Below are positions 1 through 8,845 of a DNA stretch of 64,000 nucleotides, in pieces. Position 1 is the first letter of the stretch; every line of letters starts with the position of its first letter. The notes below the pieces were generated by a model. The model saw only the letters and a program-made list of their open reading frames with translations. It was not told the origin of the DNA and did not search any database. Position numbers and translations under genes: made by a program. Origin of the DNA: Paenibacillus lignilyticus (GTDB taxonomy: Bacteria > Bacillota > Bacilli > Paenibacillales > Paenibacillaceae). The DNA is taken from NCBI RefSeq assembly GCF_017942085.1, contig NZ_JAGKSP010000004.1:186001-250000 (forward strand), written 5' to 3'.

Positions 1-671
1 CGAAGTTCATCAAGGAGTGGATTAACGGAGGCAACCTCGGCGAAGCCTATGCAGGCCGCTGCGGTTGGACTCGCCGCCGCGGTATTCCGGGCAAAGGCGG
101 CTGGTTTACGACCAAGGAGCTGTCCGGCGGAGGTCCGTTGATCGACCTTGGCGTTCACTTCATCGACTTGGCGATCTGGTTCATGGGTAATCCAAAGCCG
201 ATCTCGGTAACCGGGGCAACCTACACGAAATTTGCGGACGCAGACGATATCGCAGGCTCCGAGCACAGCAAGTTCGGCGAGAAATCGGAAGGCGAAGGCA
301 TCTTCGACGTGGAGGATCTTGCGATCGGATTTATCCGCTTCGATAACGGCGCATCGCTCCAAATCGAGTTCAGCTGGGCCTCCAACATCGAGCAGGAAGA
401 GAATTTCGTTGAGCTTCGCGGCACGAAGGCGGGCTTCCGATTCAGTAACGGCAAGCTTGGCATCTTCGGTGAATCGAATGGCACCGTAACGGATCTTGTT
501 CCTCACGTAGGCGAAGACACGGGCGGACATGGCGAGAACCTGTACCATTTCGTGGATGTCGTGCAAGGCCGCGTGAACCCGATCTTCACCATCGATCAAG
601 GCGTGGATATGATCAAAATTTTATCTGCTATCTATGAATCCGCCCGTACAGGATCAGAAGTTAAACTGTAA
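1..671 (+). CDS. Gfo/Idh/MocA family oxidoreductase, C-terminal part (5' end outside window)
   Basis: The gene begins upstream of the window. Reading is open from base 3, giving 222 visible residues and a TAA stop. They form the substrate-binding half of a Gfo/Idh/MocA NAD(P)-dependent sugar or inositol dehydrogenase, with the family segment GGGPLIDLGVHFID near the start. The N-terminal Rossmann fold and EKP motif are not visible. The protein is close to identical over its whole visible length to the enzyme encoded at 10838-11905, so the two are recent paralogues. The substrate cannot be read from sequence. The context (glycosidases, sugar ABC transporter) suggests oxidation of a sugar released from an imported glycan. 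Confidence 0.9.
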   Translation, partial: KFIKEWINGGNLGEAYAGRCGWTRRRGIPGKGGWFTTKELSGGGPLIDLGVHFIDLAIWFMGNPKPISVTGATYTKFADADDIAGSEHSKFGEKSEGEGIFDVEDLAIGFIRFDNGASLQIEFSWASNIEQEENFVELRGTKAGFRFSNGKLGIFGESNGTVTDLVPHVGEDTGGHGENLYHFVDVVQGRVNPIFTIDQGVDMIKILSAIYESARTGSEVKL

Positions 672-674
672 GGG

Positions 675-757
675 GATGCGTTAGTGGTGTTCCGGTATCG
701 CCGTCCATGAACGGCAGGCGATACCGAACATCTGCCGCATCAAGGATTCTTTTTTTA
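675..757 (+). terminator. Probable terminator hairpin after the first oxidoreductase
   Basis: A long imperfect hairpin: GGTATCGCC (694-702) pairs with GGCGATACC (717-725), and an outer GATGCG (675-680) pairs with CGCATC (736-741). A run of seven or more T follows at about 750-757. The T-run lies some distance from the stem, so termination may be partial and let transcription continue into the next gene. Confidence 0.5.
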
Positions 758-806
758 TGAGCATATAGGCGTGTACAAGTTTCACCTGATCAAGGAGGAT
801 TGCAAA

Positions 807-2036
807 GTGAAATTGACGGATGAACAGCTATTGGAGCTGGAGAGCAAACGGAGCTTCTACTTCTTCTGGGAAGAGGCGAATAGCGATAAAGAGAGTCCGG
901 GATTCGGCTTAATCGTAGACCGTGCGCCGGGCGACGCTTCGATGTGCAGCGTGGCTTCGGTTGGATTCGGTTTGACCGCACTTATGATTGGCGTGGAACG
1001 CGAGTGGATTTCCCGCAGCCAAGGCTATGAACGGGCGCTGGGAACGCTGAACACCTTGCTGGAGCATGCGGAGCAGGTCAACGGATTTTTCTATCATTTT
1101 CTCGATATGCATACAGCTAAGCGTTATCGCGACTGCGAGGTTTCCGTTATCGATACGGCGATCGCGCTTTGCGGTGCGATTGCCGCCGGTGAATATTTTG
1201 GCTGCGATGTGAGAGAGCGAGCGCAGCAGCTCTATGAGCGCATTGATTGGAATTGGTATCGGGATCCGGAAACGAACCAGTTCTACATGGGCTATGCCCC
1301 GGAACGCGGCTTCTTCGGCAGATGGGATCTCTATGCGGAGCAGTTCATGATGTATTTCCTCGCTGCCGCATCGCCTACACATCCGGTAGACCCGAGCATG
1401 TTCTATGATTTTGGCCGCCAATATGGGACGTATGGCAATAATCCGCCGTTTATCTATACTTGGTTAGGCTCGCTGTTTGCCTTCCAATTCTCCCATGCCT
1501 GGTTTGATCTTCGCGGCAGGGTAGACCGCGATCATATCGATTGGTGGGAGAACTCCGTTGTCGCTACCAGAGTCAACCGGGATTACTGCATCGCCAATCA
1601 GGCGGTATTCCGCACCTTCGGGCCAGACGCTTGGGGACTAACCGCATGTGACGGGCCAACAGGTTACAGCGGTCGTTACGGCGCAGCGCCTTCCGGTCGT
1701 GACAGTGCGAACGATCAGCATGTACCCGACGGTACGGTACCGCCGGCTGGGGCTGCAGGATCAATTCCATTTATGCCGCAGGAAGTGATAAGCGCCTTGC
1801 GGAATTATTATGAGAACTACCCGCAGCTATGGGGCCAATACGGCTTCAAGGACAGCTACAACTTAGATGTAACACCGGCGTGGTTCGCGGACGATGTTAT
1901 CGGCATCGACAAGGGGATTACGCTGCTCATGATAGAGAATTACAGAAGCGGGCTGGTTTGGAACTATTTTATGAAAAACCGTTATGTCCGAGAAGGCTTG
2001 ATGAAATGTGAAATTCGTGAGAAGCAGCACTCATAG
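807..2036 (+). CDS. Glucoamylase-like domain protein
   Basis: A 409-residue cytoplasmic protein resembling the glycoamylase-like family (Pfam PF10091 type), an alpha/alpha-barrel fold found in bacterial glycan enzymes. Supporting segments are SKRSFYFFWEEAN near the N-terminus, APERGFFGRWDLYAEQFMMYF in the middle and LGSLFAFQFSHAWFD. The C-terminal third has the NLDVTPAWFADDVIGIDKG segment typical of the family. I chose the GTG at 807 over the ATG at 771 because AAGGAGG (792-798) sits 8 bases before it; the residues upstream lack a ribosome site. There is no signal peptide. It precedes a sugar isomerase-like gene in an apparent operon. The family is known for beta-glucan or alpha-glucan hydrolases, but the substrate here is not determinable. 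Confidence 0.8.
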   Translation: MKLTDEQLLELESKRSFYFFWEEANSDKESPGFGLIVDRAPGDASMCSVASVGFGLTALMIGVEREWISRSQGYERALGTLNTLLEHAEQVNGFFYHFLDMHTAKRYRDCEVSVIDTAIALCGAIAAGEYFGCDVRERAQQLYERIDWNWYRDPETNQFYMGYAPERGFFGRWDLYAEQFMMYFLAAASPTHPVDPSMFYDFGRQYGTYGNNPPFIYTWLGSLFAFQFSHAWFDLRGRVDRDHIDWWENSVVATRVNRDYCIANQAVFRTFGPDAWGLTACDGPTGYSGRYGAAPSGRDSANDQHVPDGTVPPAGAAGSIPFMPQEVISALRNYYENYPQLWGQYGFKDSYNLDVTPAWFADDVIGIDKGITLLMIENYRSGLVWNYFMKNRYVREGLMKCEIREKQHS

Positions 2037-2056
2037 AACGCGATTTGGAGGCTGGC

Positions 2057-2848
2057 ATGCATATGAAGTATTCCATTCCGTCTTATTCGTTTCACGGTTT
2101 ACACAGGGAAGGCAAGATCGACCTCTTCGGCTATTTCGAAACGGTTAAATACCGGTATCACCTGAATTGCGCCGATATTTGGAACATGATGTTTGAGAGC
2201 TATGACGAGGATTATTTGCGGAAACTGAGAGAAGCGTTAGATGAGAAGGAAATGTATGTAGCCAATCTTTGCGTGGATGCGGCCGAAGTCTGGGATGTTG
2301 ACCCGTTGAAGCGCGAGCAATTCTATCAGAATGGATTAAAGAATCTCCGTGCCGCTGTCATCCTCGGCGCGCAGACCGTTCGGATCGATATGGGCGGTCG
2401 TGAGCTGGAAATGTCGGAGGAGCAGTTTGACTACACCGTTATGCGGTACAAGGAATATGCGGCATTTGCAGCTGAACACGGGTTCATGGTTGGACCGGAG
2501 AACCATTGGGGATCATCGCGGGTGCCCGAGAACGTTCGCAAGGTGTCTGAAGCCGTCGATCATCCGAATTTCGGCATTCTGCTGCACTTTGAGAATTGGG
2601 ATGTGGACAAGGAGAACGGAGATCGCCTTTGCGCGAAGTATGCCTTCCATACGCATCTGGCGGCATGGGTCGTTCCTTCCTGTGAAGAGAAGATGAGCAT
2701 CTTGCAGGAAGCCGGATACCAAGGGCATCTAGGCATAGAACATCACTCGTCGAAGAATGAATACGCACAAGTGGCGTGGCAATTTGCGTCAGCGCGAAAT
2801 ACCTGGGCTTCGATGCAAGCGAAACAAGCGGAGGTGCTTGGAGCATGA
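2057..2848 (+). CDS. Sugar phosphate isomerase/epimerase (xylose isomerase-like TIM barrel)
   Basis: About 263 residues of the AP-endonuclease-2/xylose-isomerase-like TIM-barrel superfamily. This family interconverts ketoses or acts on inositol derivatives with a divalent metal held by Glu, Asp and His residues. Visible candidate ligands are the Glu and His in VGPENHWG and the Glu/His cluster in LGIEHHSS near the C-terminus, together with FHTHLAAW. The start is uncertain: GGAGG (2047-2051) can serve ATG 2057 or ATG 2063. The stop overlaps the start of the next gene as ATGA at 2845-2848, which implies translational coupling. Genes of this type often sit beside Gfo/Idh/MocA dehydrogenases and act on the same sugar in sequence. 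Confidence 0.85.
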   Translation: MHMKYSIPSYSFHGLHREGKIDLFGYFETVKYRYHLNCADIWNMMFESYDEDYLRKLREALDEKEMYVANLCVDAAEVWDVDPLKREQFYQNGLKNLRAAVILGAQTVRIDMGGRELEMSEEQFDYTVMRYKEYAAFAAEHGFMVGPENHWGSSRVPENVRKVSEAVDHPNFGILLHFENWDVDKENGDRLCAKYAFHTHLAAWVVPSCEEKMSILQEAGYQGHLGIEHHSSKNEYAQVAWQFASARNTWASMQAKQAEVLGA

Positions 2849-3975
2849 GCGCGAAGACCATCCGAATCGGTATTATTGGCGCTGGGCTGATCGGCAAGGA
2901 ACACTTGGAGAGATATGCGAAAATCGAGGGCGCCGAAGTAGTGGCGCTCTGCGACATCAATGAAACGCAGCTAAGGAAGATGGCAGATCAGTTCGGCGTT
3001 CCGAATACGTATACGGATTTCAAGGCGCTCATTGCGCGCGATGATCTCGATGCGGTTGATGTGTGTTTGCACAACAACCTCCATGCACCTATTACGATTG
3101 CCGCGCTCGAAGCGGGCAAGCATGTGTATTGCGAGAAGCCGATTGCAGGTTCTTATGCGGACGGCAAGCGGATGCTGGATGCAGCCAAGCAAGCCGGCCG
3201 AATGCTGCATGTGCAGCTGAGTTTCCTCTATCTTATCGAGACGATTGCGGCGAAGATGCTGATTGAGGATGGGAAGCTGGGCAAGCTCTATCATGCCCGC
3301 TCGACCGGTCACCGCAGACGCGGGCGCCCGTTCGTAGACGGATATGCGACGAAGGAATTTAATCGCAAGGCCACCGCATCCGGCGGCGCTTTGTTTGATA
3401 TGGGCGTGTACCGCATCTCGCAGCTGCTCTACTTGATGGGATTGCCGAAAGTGAAAACGATTACCGGCAAGACGTATCAGGAAGTGGAGATGGATGAGGC
3501 GCGCAGAGCGATTAGCGGCTTCGATGTGGAAGAGCTCGGCGTCGGCTTCGTCCGGTTCGAAGGTGGATTGACGCTGGACATTATCGAAGCATGGGCCATT
3601 CATCTGAACGGCTTCGAAGGAAGCAGTCTGGTCGGCAATATCGGCGGGGTGCGGCTCCCCGGACATACCAGTCAAGGTAAAACGCCTTTCAGCTATCATA
3701 CTCAGCTGAGCGATATGGATATGGACGCGACGTTCGATCTTAGCTATGCCAATTACCGCTGGCATCAGCTTCGGGAGAATACGGATGCTTATGATTCGTC
3801 GCAGGAGCACTGGATTGCAGCCCTGCAAGGCCGAGTAGAGCTGCTGCCAACCGCAGAGATCGCCCTGCAAACCATTCTGGTAAGTGAAGGGATTTACTTA
3901 TCCGACCTGCTGGAGCGGGAAGTGACGGCTGAAGAAGTGATCGCGGCCTCCCAATCGACAGCACTGAACTTATAA
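2845..3975 (+). CDS. Gfo/Idh/MocA family oxidoreductase
   Basis: A 376-residue NAD(P)-dependent dehydrogenase. The N-terminal Rossmann motif is GIIGAGLIGKEH, the EKP motif appears in YCEKPIAG, and the C-terminal domain carries GGALFDMGVYRISQLLY, where this subfamily has Tyr-Arg instead of the more usual His-x-x-Asp. It is clearly different from the paralogous pair at 1-671 and 10838-11905. The ATG at 2845 overlaps the upstream stop. The pairing with an isomerase-like enzyme suggests a two-step conversion of one sugar, such as oxidation to a keto-sugar followed by epimerisation or cleavage. The specific substrate is unknown. Confidence 0.88.
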   Translation: MSAKTIRIGIIGAGLIGKEHLERYAKIEGAEVVALCDINETQLRKMADQFGVPNTYTDFKALIARDDLDAVDVCLHNNLHAPITIAALEAGKHVYCEKPIAGSYADGKRMLDAAKQAGRMLHVQLSFLYLIETIAAKMLIEDGKLGKLYHARSTGHRRRGRPFVDGYATKEFNRKATASGGALFDMGVYRISQLLYLMGLPKVKTITGKTYQEVEMDEARRAISGFDVEELGVGFVRFEGGLTLDIIEAWAIHLNGFEGSSLVGNIGGVRLPGHTSQGKTPFSYHTQLSDMDMDATFDLSYANYRWHQLRENTDAYDSSQEHWIAALQGRVELLPTAEIALQTILVSEGIYLSDLLEREVTAEEVIAASQSTALNL

Positions 3976-4031
3976 CCAAATTATACCTATACTAAAACTC
4001 AAACAGTCAGAGTCAGGAGAATCGTATCCCC

Positions 4032-6443
4032 ATGATTGAAATCATAAATAAACAAATTGTAATTGATGGCAAGCCCGAGCTTATTATGTGCGGCGAGGTC
4101 CATTATTATCGTCTTGCCCGCAGTGAATGGCAGGATCGGATCGATAAACTGAAGGACGCAGGCTGCAATGCGGTTGCCTCTTATGTCCCTTGGTTATGCC
4201 ATGAGCCGCTTGAAGGGGAGTTTGATCTTGACGGACACACACGTCCAGAGCTCGATCTTGGCGAATTTATTGATCTTTGCGAAGCGAATGGACTTTATTT
4301 CTTCGTTCGCCCGGGTCCGTTCATTATGGCGGAGATGAAGAACGAAGGTATTCCGTTCTGGGTCTACGAGAAGCATCCGGAGGTCATCCCGCATGGCTGG
4401 GATGGTGCGGAAGCGACGACACGGACGCTTGATTACCTGGCACCGGGTTTCTTGGCTGCAGCTCGCAGCTGGTACGCCGCTGTAATGGCTGTCGTAGCAC
4501 CTCGTCTGCATGGACAAGGCGGCAGCATCATTGGCGTCCAGCTTGATAATGAGATTGGCATGCTGTCTTGGGTAAGCAACTGCCCGGATTTGACGGAGCA
4601 TGTCGTAGGTGACTTTACGGAATGGCTCGGCCGTACTTATGAGGCAGACAAGCTGCAAGAGCGGTATCCGTTTCATCGGTGCGATGCCGATGTTCGTTTA
4701 GCGGCCATTCGTTCGCCGGAGGAAAGCTACGCCGCTGAGCTTCTGCATGATTTGGGCTACTATATGCGTGACCGATTTGCTCGTTATGTAGCCGTGCTGC
4801 GCGAATATGCCGAAGAATTCGGTGTTCGCGATGTGCCGTTCTTCGTGAACATTCACGGCACCGGCGGCGGCCGCGGATTCACGTACCCAATCGGCATCAG
4901 CCAATTGTACGAAGCTTATACGCAAGCGCCGGGGTATCTGTCCGGCTCTGATATTTATTTTGGCGATCTGACGGTTAGCAATTTCCAAGACCTGTACTTG
5001 ATTAACGGGTTTATGGATGCGGTGCATCTGCCGAATCAACCGCTCACTTCGCTGGAGTTTGAATGCGGCGACGGCAACTATGGCAATAATTTCGGCGGTC
5101 GGTATGACGTGTCGGCTGCGGACTTTAAAACCCGGATGTGTATCGCGCAAGGGAATCGGATGATCAACTATTATTTGATGACCGGCGGGAGCAATTACCG
5201 GATGGATCAGCAGCTCGGCGACGGCAATGACCGCGTCGCTTTCACCGGCGAACGCCACGGCTTCGCGGCACCGGTCAGCCCGGAAGGGGAGCTCAACTAT
5301 ACCTATCCGCGGATGCAGCGTGCGATCAAGACGATGATGGCCGTGAAGGATAAGCTGGCTGTTATGAACGAAGAGCATGACGGAATAGCCTTTGCATTTA
5401 TTCCCGACTACTACATGACGGAATATAGGTATCCGAAGAGCGAGAAGATGAATGAGATTCTGAAGAACATCGAAGCGAACCGTGCTTACGGCGGCTGGGA
5501 AATCATGGGCCGCGGCATGCTGCTCGCAGGCTACCGATTCGCGTCGGCGGACATTCAGAATAAGCCGCTTGATCCTGCGGCTACGCCTGTGCTCGCCTTG
5601 CCGAGTGCTCGATACTTGAGTGCGGCTATTCAGCGTAAAGTGGCCGACTTCGTAATTGCCGGCGGCGGGCTGCTGCTGTACGGCGAGGTGCCGCAGTTGG
5701 ATATGGAAGGCAAACCTTGTACGATTCTTAGCGACGCGCTGGGCATTCAAGTGGAAGGCATCGTTCAGAACGGACCTCACTCCTGGCCATCCGTCATTGC
5801 AGAAGGCTGGGCAGCCGGTCGCCCTGAGGTTCATACGCATTTCGCACAGCGTCTGGCGCCCGGACAAAACGATGTTATCCTGCGTTTGTATGACAGCGGA
5901 TTTGTTTGCGGCGTTGAAGCAACAGCAGGACGCGGCCGTGCCATTGTCATTGCGACGGCTTACAGCGGCGATGTGCCGTTGTTCAAGACAGCCCTTGAGC
6001 GTTTGGGTGCGCAAGCCGGTTTGACGCATGATAATCGCTATCTGGGGATATTCACCACGTCGACGGTTAATAATGAAGGCGAACGATTCGTGCATATCCT
6101 TAATCTGGACGGCTTTGATAAAGAGCTTCGTCTCACAGATCGCGGCGGGCAGCTGTTTGGCGGTCGCAGCATCCGGATTGCCAGCAAAGACGGCGTCATG
6201 CTGCCGATCGGGATGACGTTCGGCGAGGTGCGAATTGTCTACTCAACCGCTGAAATTACAGCCGTTTCTCAGGAATCGTTATCTTTCCGATTAACGCAGG
6301 CAGAAGATGTTATCGCGCTCGATACCGCGCGCGAGATCTTGCCAAGCGCGGATTACTCGGTAGAGGAACAAGACGGCGTGAAGCTGGTCGTATCGCGGAA
6401 GCATGCTAAAGTGGATGATCAACTTACCGTTCTATTTGCGTAA
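4032..6443 (+). CDS. Beta-galactosidase, glycoside hydrolase family 35 type
   Basis: An 803-residue enzyme whose first 350 residues match the GH35 catalytic barrel: GEVHYYRLARSEWQDRIDKL, then NAVASYVPWLCHEP, FFVRPGPFIMAEM and VQLDNEIG. Glu174 in DNEIG is the expected acid/base and Glu342 in SLEFECGDG is the likely nucleophile. Family members remove terminal beta-galactosyl residues with retention of configuration. No signal peptide is present, so it acts on imported oligosaccharides, consistent with the ABC transporter downstream. A ribosome site AGGAGA (4015-4020) precedes ATG 4032. The C-terminal half is a set of beta domains with no recognised specificity. A strong terminator follows. Confidence 0.9.
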   Translation: MIEIINKQIVIDGKPELIMCGEVHYYRLARSEWQDRIDKLKDAGCNAVASYVPWLCHEPLEGEFDLDGHTRPELDLGEFIDLCEANGLYFFVRPGPFIMAEMKNEGIPFWVYEKHPEVIPHGWDGAEATTRTLDYLAPGFLAAARSWYAAVMAVVAPRLHGQGGSIIGVQLDNEIGMLSWVSNCPDLTEHVVGDFTEWLGRTYEADKLQERYPFHRCDADVRLAAIRSPEESYAAELLHDLGYYMRDRFARYVAVLREYAEEFGVRDVPFFVNIHGTGGGRGFTYPIGISQLYEAYTQAPGYLSGSDIYFGDLTVSNFQDLYLINGFMDAVHLPNQPLTSLEFECGDGNYGNNFGGRYDVSAADFKTRMCIAQGNRMINYYLMTGGSNYRMDQQLGDGNDRVAFTGERHGFAAPVSPEGELNYTYPRMQRAIKTMMAVKDKLAVMNEEHDGIAFAFIPDYYMTEYRYPKSEKMNEILKNIEANRAYGGWEIMGRGMLLAGYRFASADIQNKPLDPAATPVLALPSARYLSAAIQRKVADFVIAGGGLLLYGEVPQLDMEGKPCTILSDALGIQVEGIVQNGPHSWPSVIAEGWAAGRPEVHTHFAQRLAPGQNDVILRLYDSGFVCGVEATAGRGRAIVIATAYSGDVPLFKTALERLGAQAGLTHDNRYLGIFTTSTVNNEGERFVHILNLDGFDKELRLTDRGGQLFGGRSIRIASKDGVMLPIGMTFGEVRIVYSTAEITAVSQESLSFRLTQAEDVIALDTAREILPSADYSVEEQDGVKLVVSRKHAKVDDQLTVLFA

Positions 6444-6492
6444 ACTAATTCTTTCCGCTACCGTGAAGGTAGACTATAGTCTTAATCGAACG

Positions 6493-6518
6493 AAAAACCC
6501 CGAGAAATCGGGGTTTTT
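6493..6518 (+). terminator. Rho-independent terminator after GH35 gene
   Basis: A perfect 11-bp stem (AAAAACCCCGA, 6493-6503, with TCGGGGTTTTT, 6508-6518) closed by a GAAA tetraloop. The symmetrical A and T tracts make it usable on both strands. It separates the enzyme operon from the transporter operon. Confidence 0.93.
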
Positions 6519-6532
6519 CTCTATATCCAATC

Positions 6533-6791
6533 GAAACGTTTCACCAAAAACAGGAATCGATGGCTAAATCGTGACAAATTTGCACGAAAAAAGTTATAAA
6601 ATTTAAGATGAAAGCCTTTTACCATCGAGAACAATGTGCTAATATGGGTTTTGTGAAACGTTTCGACAAAGTTAGTGACGAAAATTGTCACTATTTGTGA
6701 ATGTGAATGTAATTTTGAACAAAACACCTTTTTTGGTTGTGAAAGCGGTTCATTTGGATCGTTTTATTTTATAAAACAGTCGAATCGTTTC
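6533..6791 (+). promoter_or_regulatory. Control region of ABC transporter with four LacI-type GAAACG/CGTTTC elements
   Basis: The 441-base gap before the permease gene has no supportable coding sequence. It holds two perfect palindromes GAAACGTTTC (6533-6542 and 6655-6664) and two imperfect versions (GAAAGCGGTTC 6741-6751, GAATCGTTTC 6782-6791). Palindromes with a central CG are the core of LacI/CcpA-family operators. None matches the full CcpA cre consensus well, so a local LacI-type repressor is as likely as catabolite control. A separate inverted repeat, AGTGAC (6674-6679) with GTCACT (6687-6692), lies between them. I could not place a convincing -35/-10 pair. Confidence 0.55.
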
Positions 6792-6884
6792 GATGGAAAT
6801 TGTCGTGTCGGCAGTCGGTCAGACCTGCGGGTTTGGGACATAATAGGTGTGGTTAATACGCAACTGAAATAGGAGGATTTACCG

Positions 6885-7841
6885 ATGGCTATGTCAACAA
6901 GCAAACAAAACGTAAGGCCCAAAAAACGCAGTGGGCTGCAAACGCAGAACATAAAGATCCTGTATCTGTTCTTGGTTCCTGCGATGGTATTAACTTTCAT
7001 TTTCTCGTACCTGCCCATGTTTTCCAACTACATCGCGTTCTTGGATTATGATTTCAACAAAGGCTGGTTCGGCTTTGGCAGCGAGTTTGTCGGGTTTGAC
7101 AACTTCGCCAAGTTCCTGACGGATCATAAATTTTATACATTGATCGGCCGTACGCTGCTTTACAGCGTGACGATGATGATTGCCACCTTCCCTGCGCCTT
7201 TGATTTTCGCGCTGCTGCTCAATGAGCTTCGCGGCGAACGCTTCAAACGCATTGTTCAAACCACTTCCTATATTCCGCATTTCGTATCATGGGTAACGGT
7301 TGCCGGTTTGTTCTACATGTTCCTTACTGTTGATGCTACAGGGATTATCAATAACCTGCGCCAACTGATTGATCCGGCAGCCGAACGTATCTCGTTCATG
7401 CAGGATGCGAAGAACTTCCTTCCCGTTCTTGTCATCTCCGAAGTGTGGAAAGAGACAGGCTGGGGAACGATCTTGTATCTTGCAGCGCTAACGAGCATTG
7501 ACCCGCAGCAATACGAAGCCGCACAAGTGGATGGCGCGAGTCGCTGGCAGCGTCTGATGTATATCACGCTTCCGGGTTTGATCCCAACCATGTGTATCCT
7601 TCTGATCTTCTCGCTCAGCGGATTGCTTGCAACTAACTTCGACCAAGTGTTCAACTTGCAAAATAAAATGATTCGTCTGGATACGGACACCATTGGCGTT
7701 TATACGTACTACCAAGGTCTTGTAAGCGGACAGTATTCGTACTCTGCCGCGGTCGGTCTATTCCAAGGCGTAATCTCCTTTATTCTGATTATGGCTACTA
7801 ACTACACGACGAAGCGCCTCAGTAACGTAGGTATCATTTAA
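6885..7841 (+). CDS. Sugar ABC transporter permease, LplB/YtcP-type
   Basis: A 318-residue polytopic membrane protein of the LplB (COG4209) group of carbohydrate ABC permeases. Six hydrophobic segments follow a basic N-terminal tail. The cytoplasmic EAA loop that contacts the ATPase is visible as YEAAQVDGASRWQRLMYITLP. The ATG at 6885 is preceded by AGGAGG (6871-6876). It forms an operon with the second permease and the solute-binding protein. No ATPase gene is present; such systems normally share a general MsmX-type ATPase encoded elsewhere. Confidence 0.95.
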   Translation: MAMSTSKQNVRPKKRSGLQTQNIKILYLFLVPAMVLTFIFSYLPMFSNYIAFLDYDFNKGWFGFGSEFVGFDNFAKFLTDHKFYTLIGRTLLYSVTMMIATFPAPLIFALLLNELRGERFKRIVQTTSYIPHFVSWVTVAGLFYMFLTVDATGIINNLRQLIDPAAERISFMQDAKNFLPVLVISEVWKETGWGTILYLAALTSIDPQQYEAAQVDGASRWQRLMYITLPGLIPTMCILLIFSLSGLLATNFDQVFNLQNKMIRLDTDTIGVYTYYQGLVSGQYSYSAAVGLFQGVISFILIMATNYTTKRLSNVGII

Positions 7842-7863
7842 AGGAAGGGGTTACCGGAACCTT

Positions 7864-8787
7864 ATGAAAGCGAACAGAATTAAGCGAACAACAGGTGAGC
7901 GCACATTTGATGTCTTCAACATCCTACTTATGTTGATCTGGGCGATAACCGCGATATATCCGTTCTGGTATATCTTGGTAATGTCCTTCAATACAGGAGC
8001 TGATGCGGCCGCTGGCCCGATCTGGTTCTTTCCACGCGTATTTACGCTAGAGAATTATGCCTTTGTGTTTCAATATGATCGTCTTCACTCTGCGTTTATC
8101 GTAACGACGCTGCGCTGTATCATCGGACCCGTTCTGTCGGTAGTCGTCACGATGCTGGCAGCCTTCGCACTGTCGAAGCGATTCTTGCCGGGGCGTAAGT
8201 CGATTCTCTTCTTCTTTATGATCCCGATGTTTATCGGGGGGACGATCATTTCCAACTACGTTGTCATTTCGAAACTGGATCTGGTCAACAATTTCTTGGT
8301 TTACGTTCTACCGGGTGCGTTTGGCTTCTTCAGCATGATCATCATGCGTACGCACATTGAAGATTTGCCTGCTGAGCTGCAGGAATCGGCTTTCATCGAC
8401 GGTGCCGGTTATGTCCGCATCTTCGTGCAAATTATATTCCCGCTTTGCATGCCGGTTATTGCCGCTTTCGCGTTCTTCGCAGTCGTGGGCAACTGGCTGG
8501 ACTATTACACGAACTTGATCTACGTTACAGACCGCAGCTTGAGCACGCTGCAGTTCGTATTGTACGAAATCATCAACCGTGCGGAAGCGAACACGATGAT
8601 CGATTTCACGAAGACTTCCGGGGCTGCCGCGCGCAGACTTCTGGCTCAGAAAAACAACACCGTTCCTACGCCTGAGGTTATTAAAATGACCGTCATGGTC
8701 GTAGTAACGTTCCCACTGCTATTCGTTTACCCGTTCTTCCAGAAGTATTTCGTTAAAGGGATGTTAACTGGAGCAGTTAAGGCTTAA
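7864..8787 (+). CDS. Sugar ABC transporter permease, LplC/YtcP-type
   Basis: A 307-residue partner permease of the LplC (COG0395) group, with the MalG-type pattern and an EAA loop seen as LQESAFIDGAGYVRIFVQII. About six membrane segments are apparent, and the C-terminal end LLFVYPFFQKYFVKGMLTGAVKA is the hallmark of this subfamily. It lies 22 bases after the LplB-type gene and 58 before the binding protein. It should form a heterodimer with the upstream permease to move an oligosaccharide or modified sugar across the membrane. Confidence 0.95.
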   Translation: MKANRIKRTTGERTFDVFNILLMLIWAITAIYPFWYILVMSFNTGADAAAGPIWFFPRVFTLENYAFVFQYDRLHSAFIVTTLRCIIGPVLSVVVTMLAAFALSKRFLPGRKSILFFFMIPMFIGGTIISNYVVISKLDLVNNFLVYVLPGAFGFFSMIIMRTHIEDLPAELQESAFIDGAGYVRIFVQIIFPLCMPVIAAFAFFAVVGNWLDYYTNLIYVTDRSLSTLQFVLYEIINRAEANTMIDFTKTSGAAARRLLAQKNNTVPTPEVIKMTVMVVVTFPLLFVYPFFQKYFVKGMLTGAVKA

Positions 8788-8845
8788 TAAGCCACTGCTT
8801 TTCCATAGTTAATTAAACACCATCAAAGGGAGGCTTTACGGTATT

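Noticed and set aside
4698-6095. A 465-codon minus-strand frame
   Set aside because: It is the antisense shadow of the GH35 gene, whose catalytic motifs are intact on the plus strand.
6655-6664. A canonical CcpA cre site
   Set aside because: The palindrome GAAACGTTTC has the central CG but the flanks do not fit the full cre consensus, so I kept it only as a LacI-type element.
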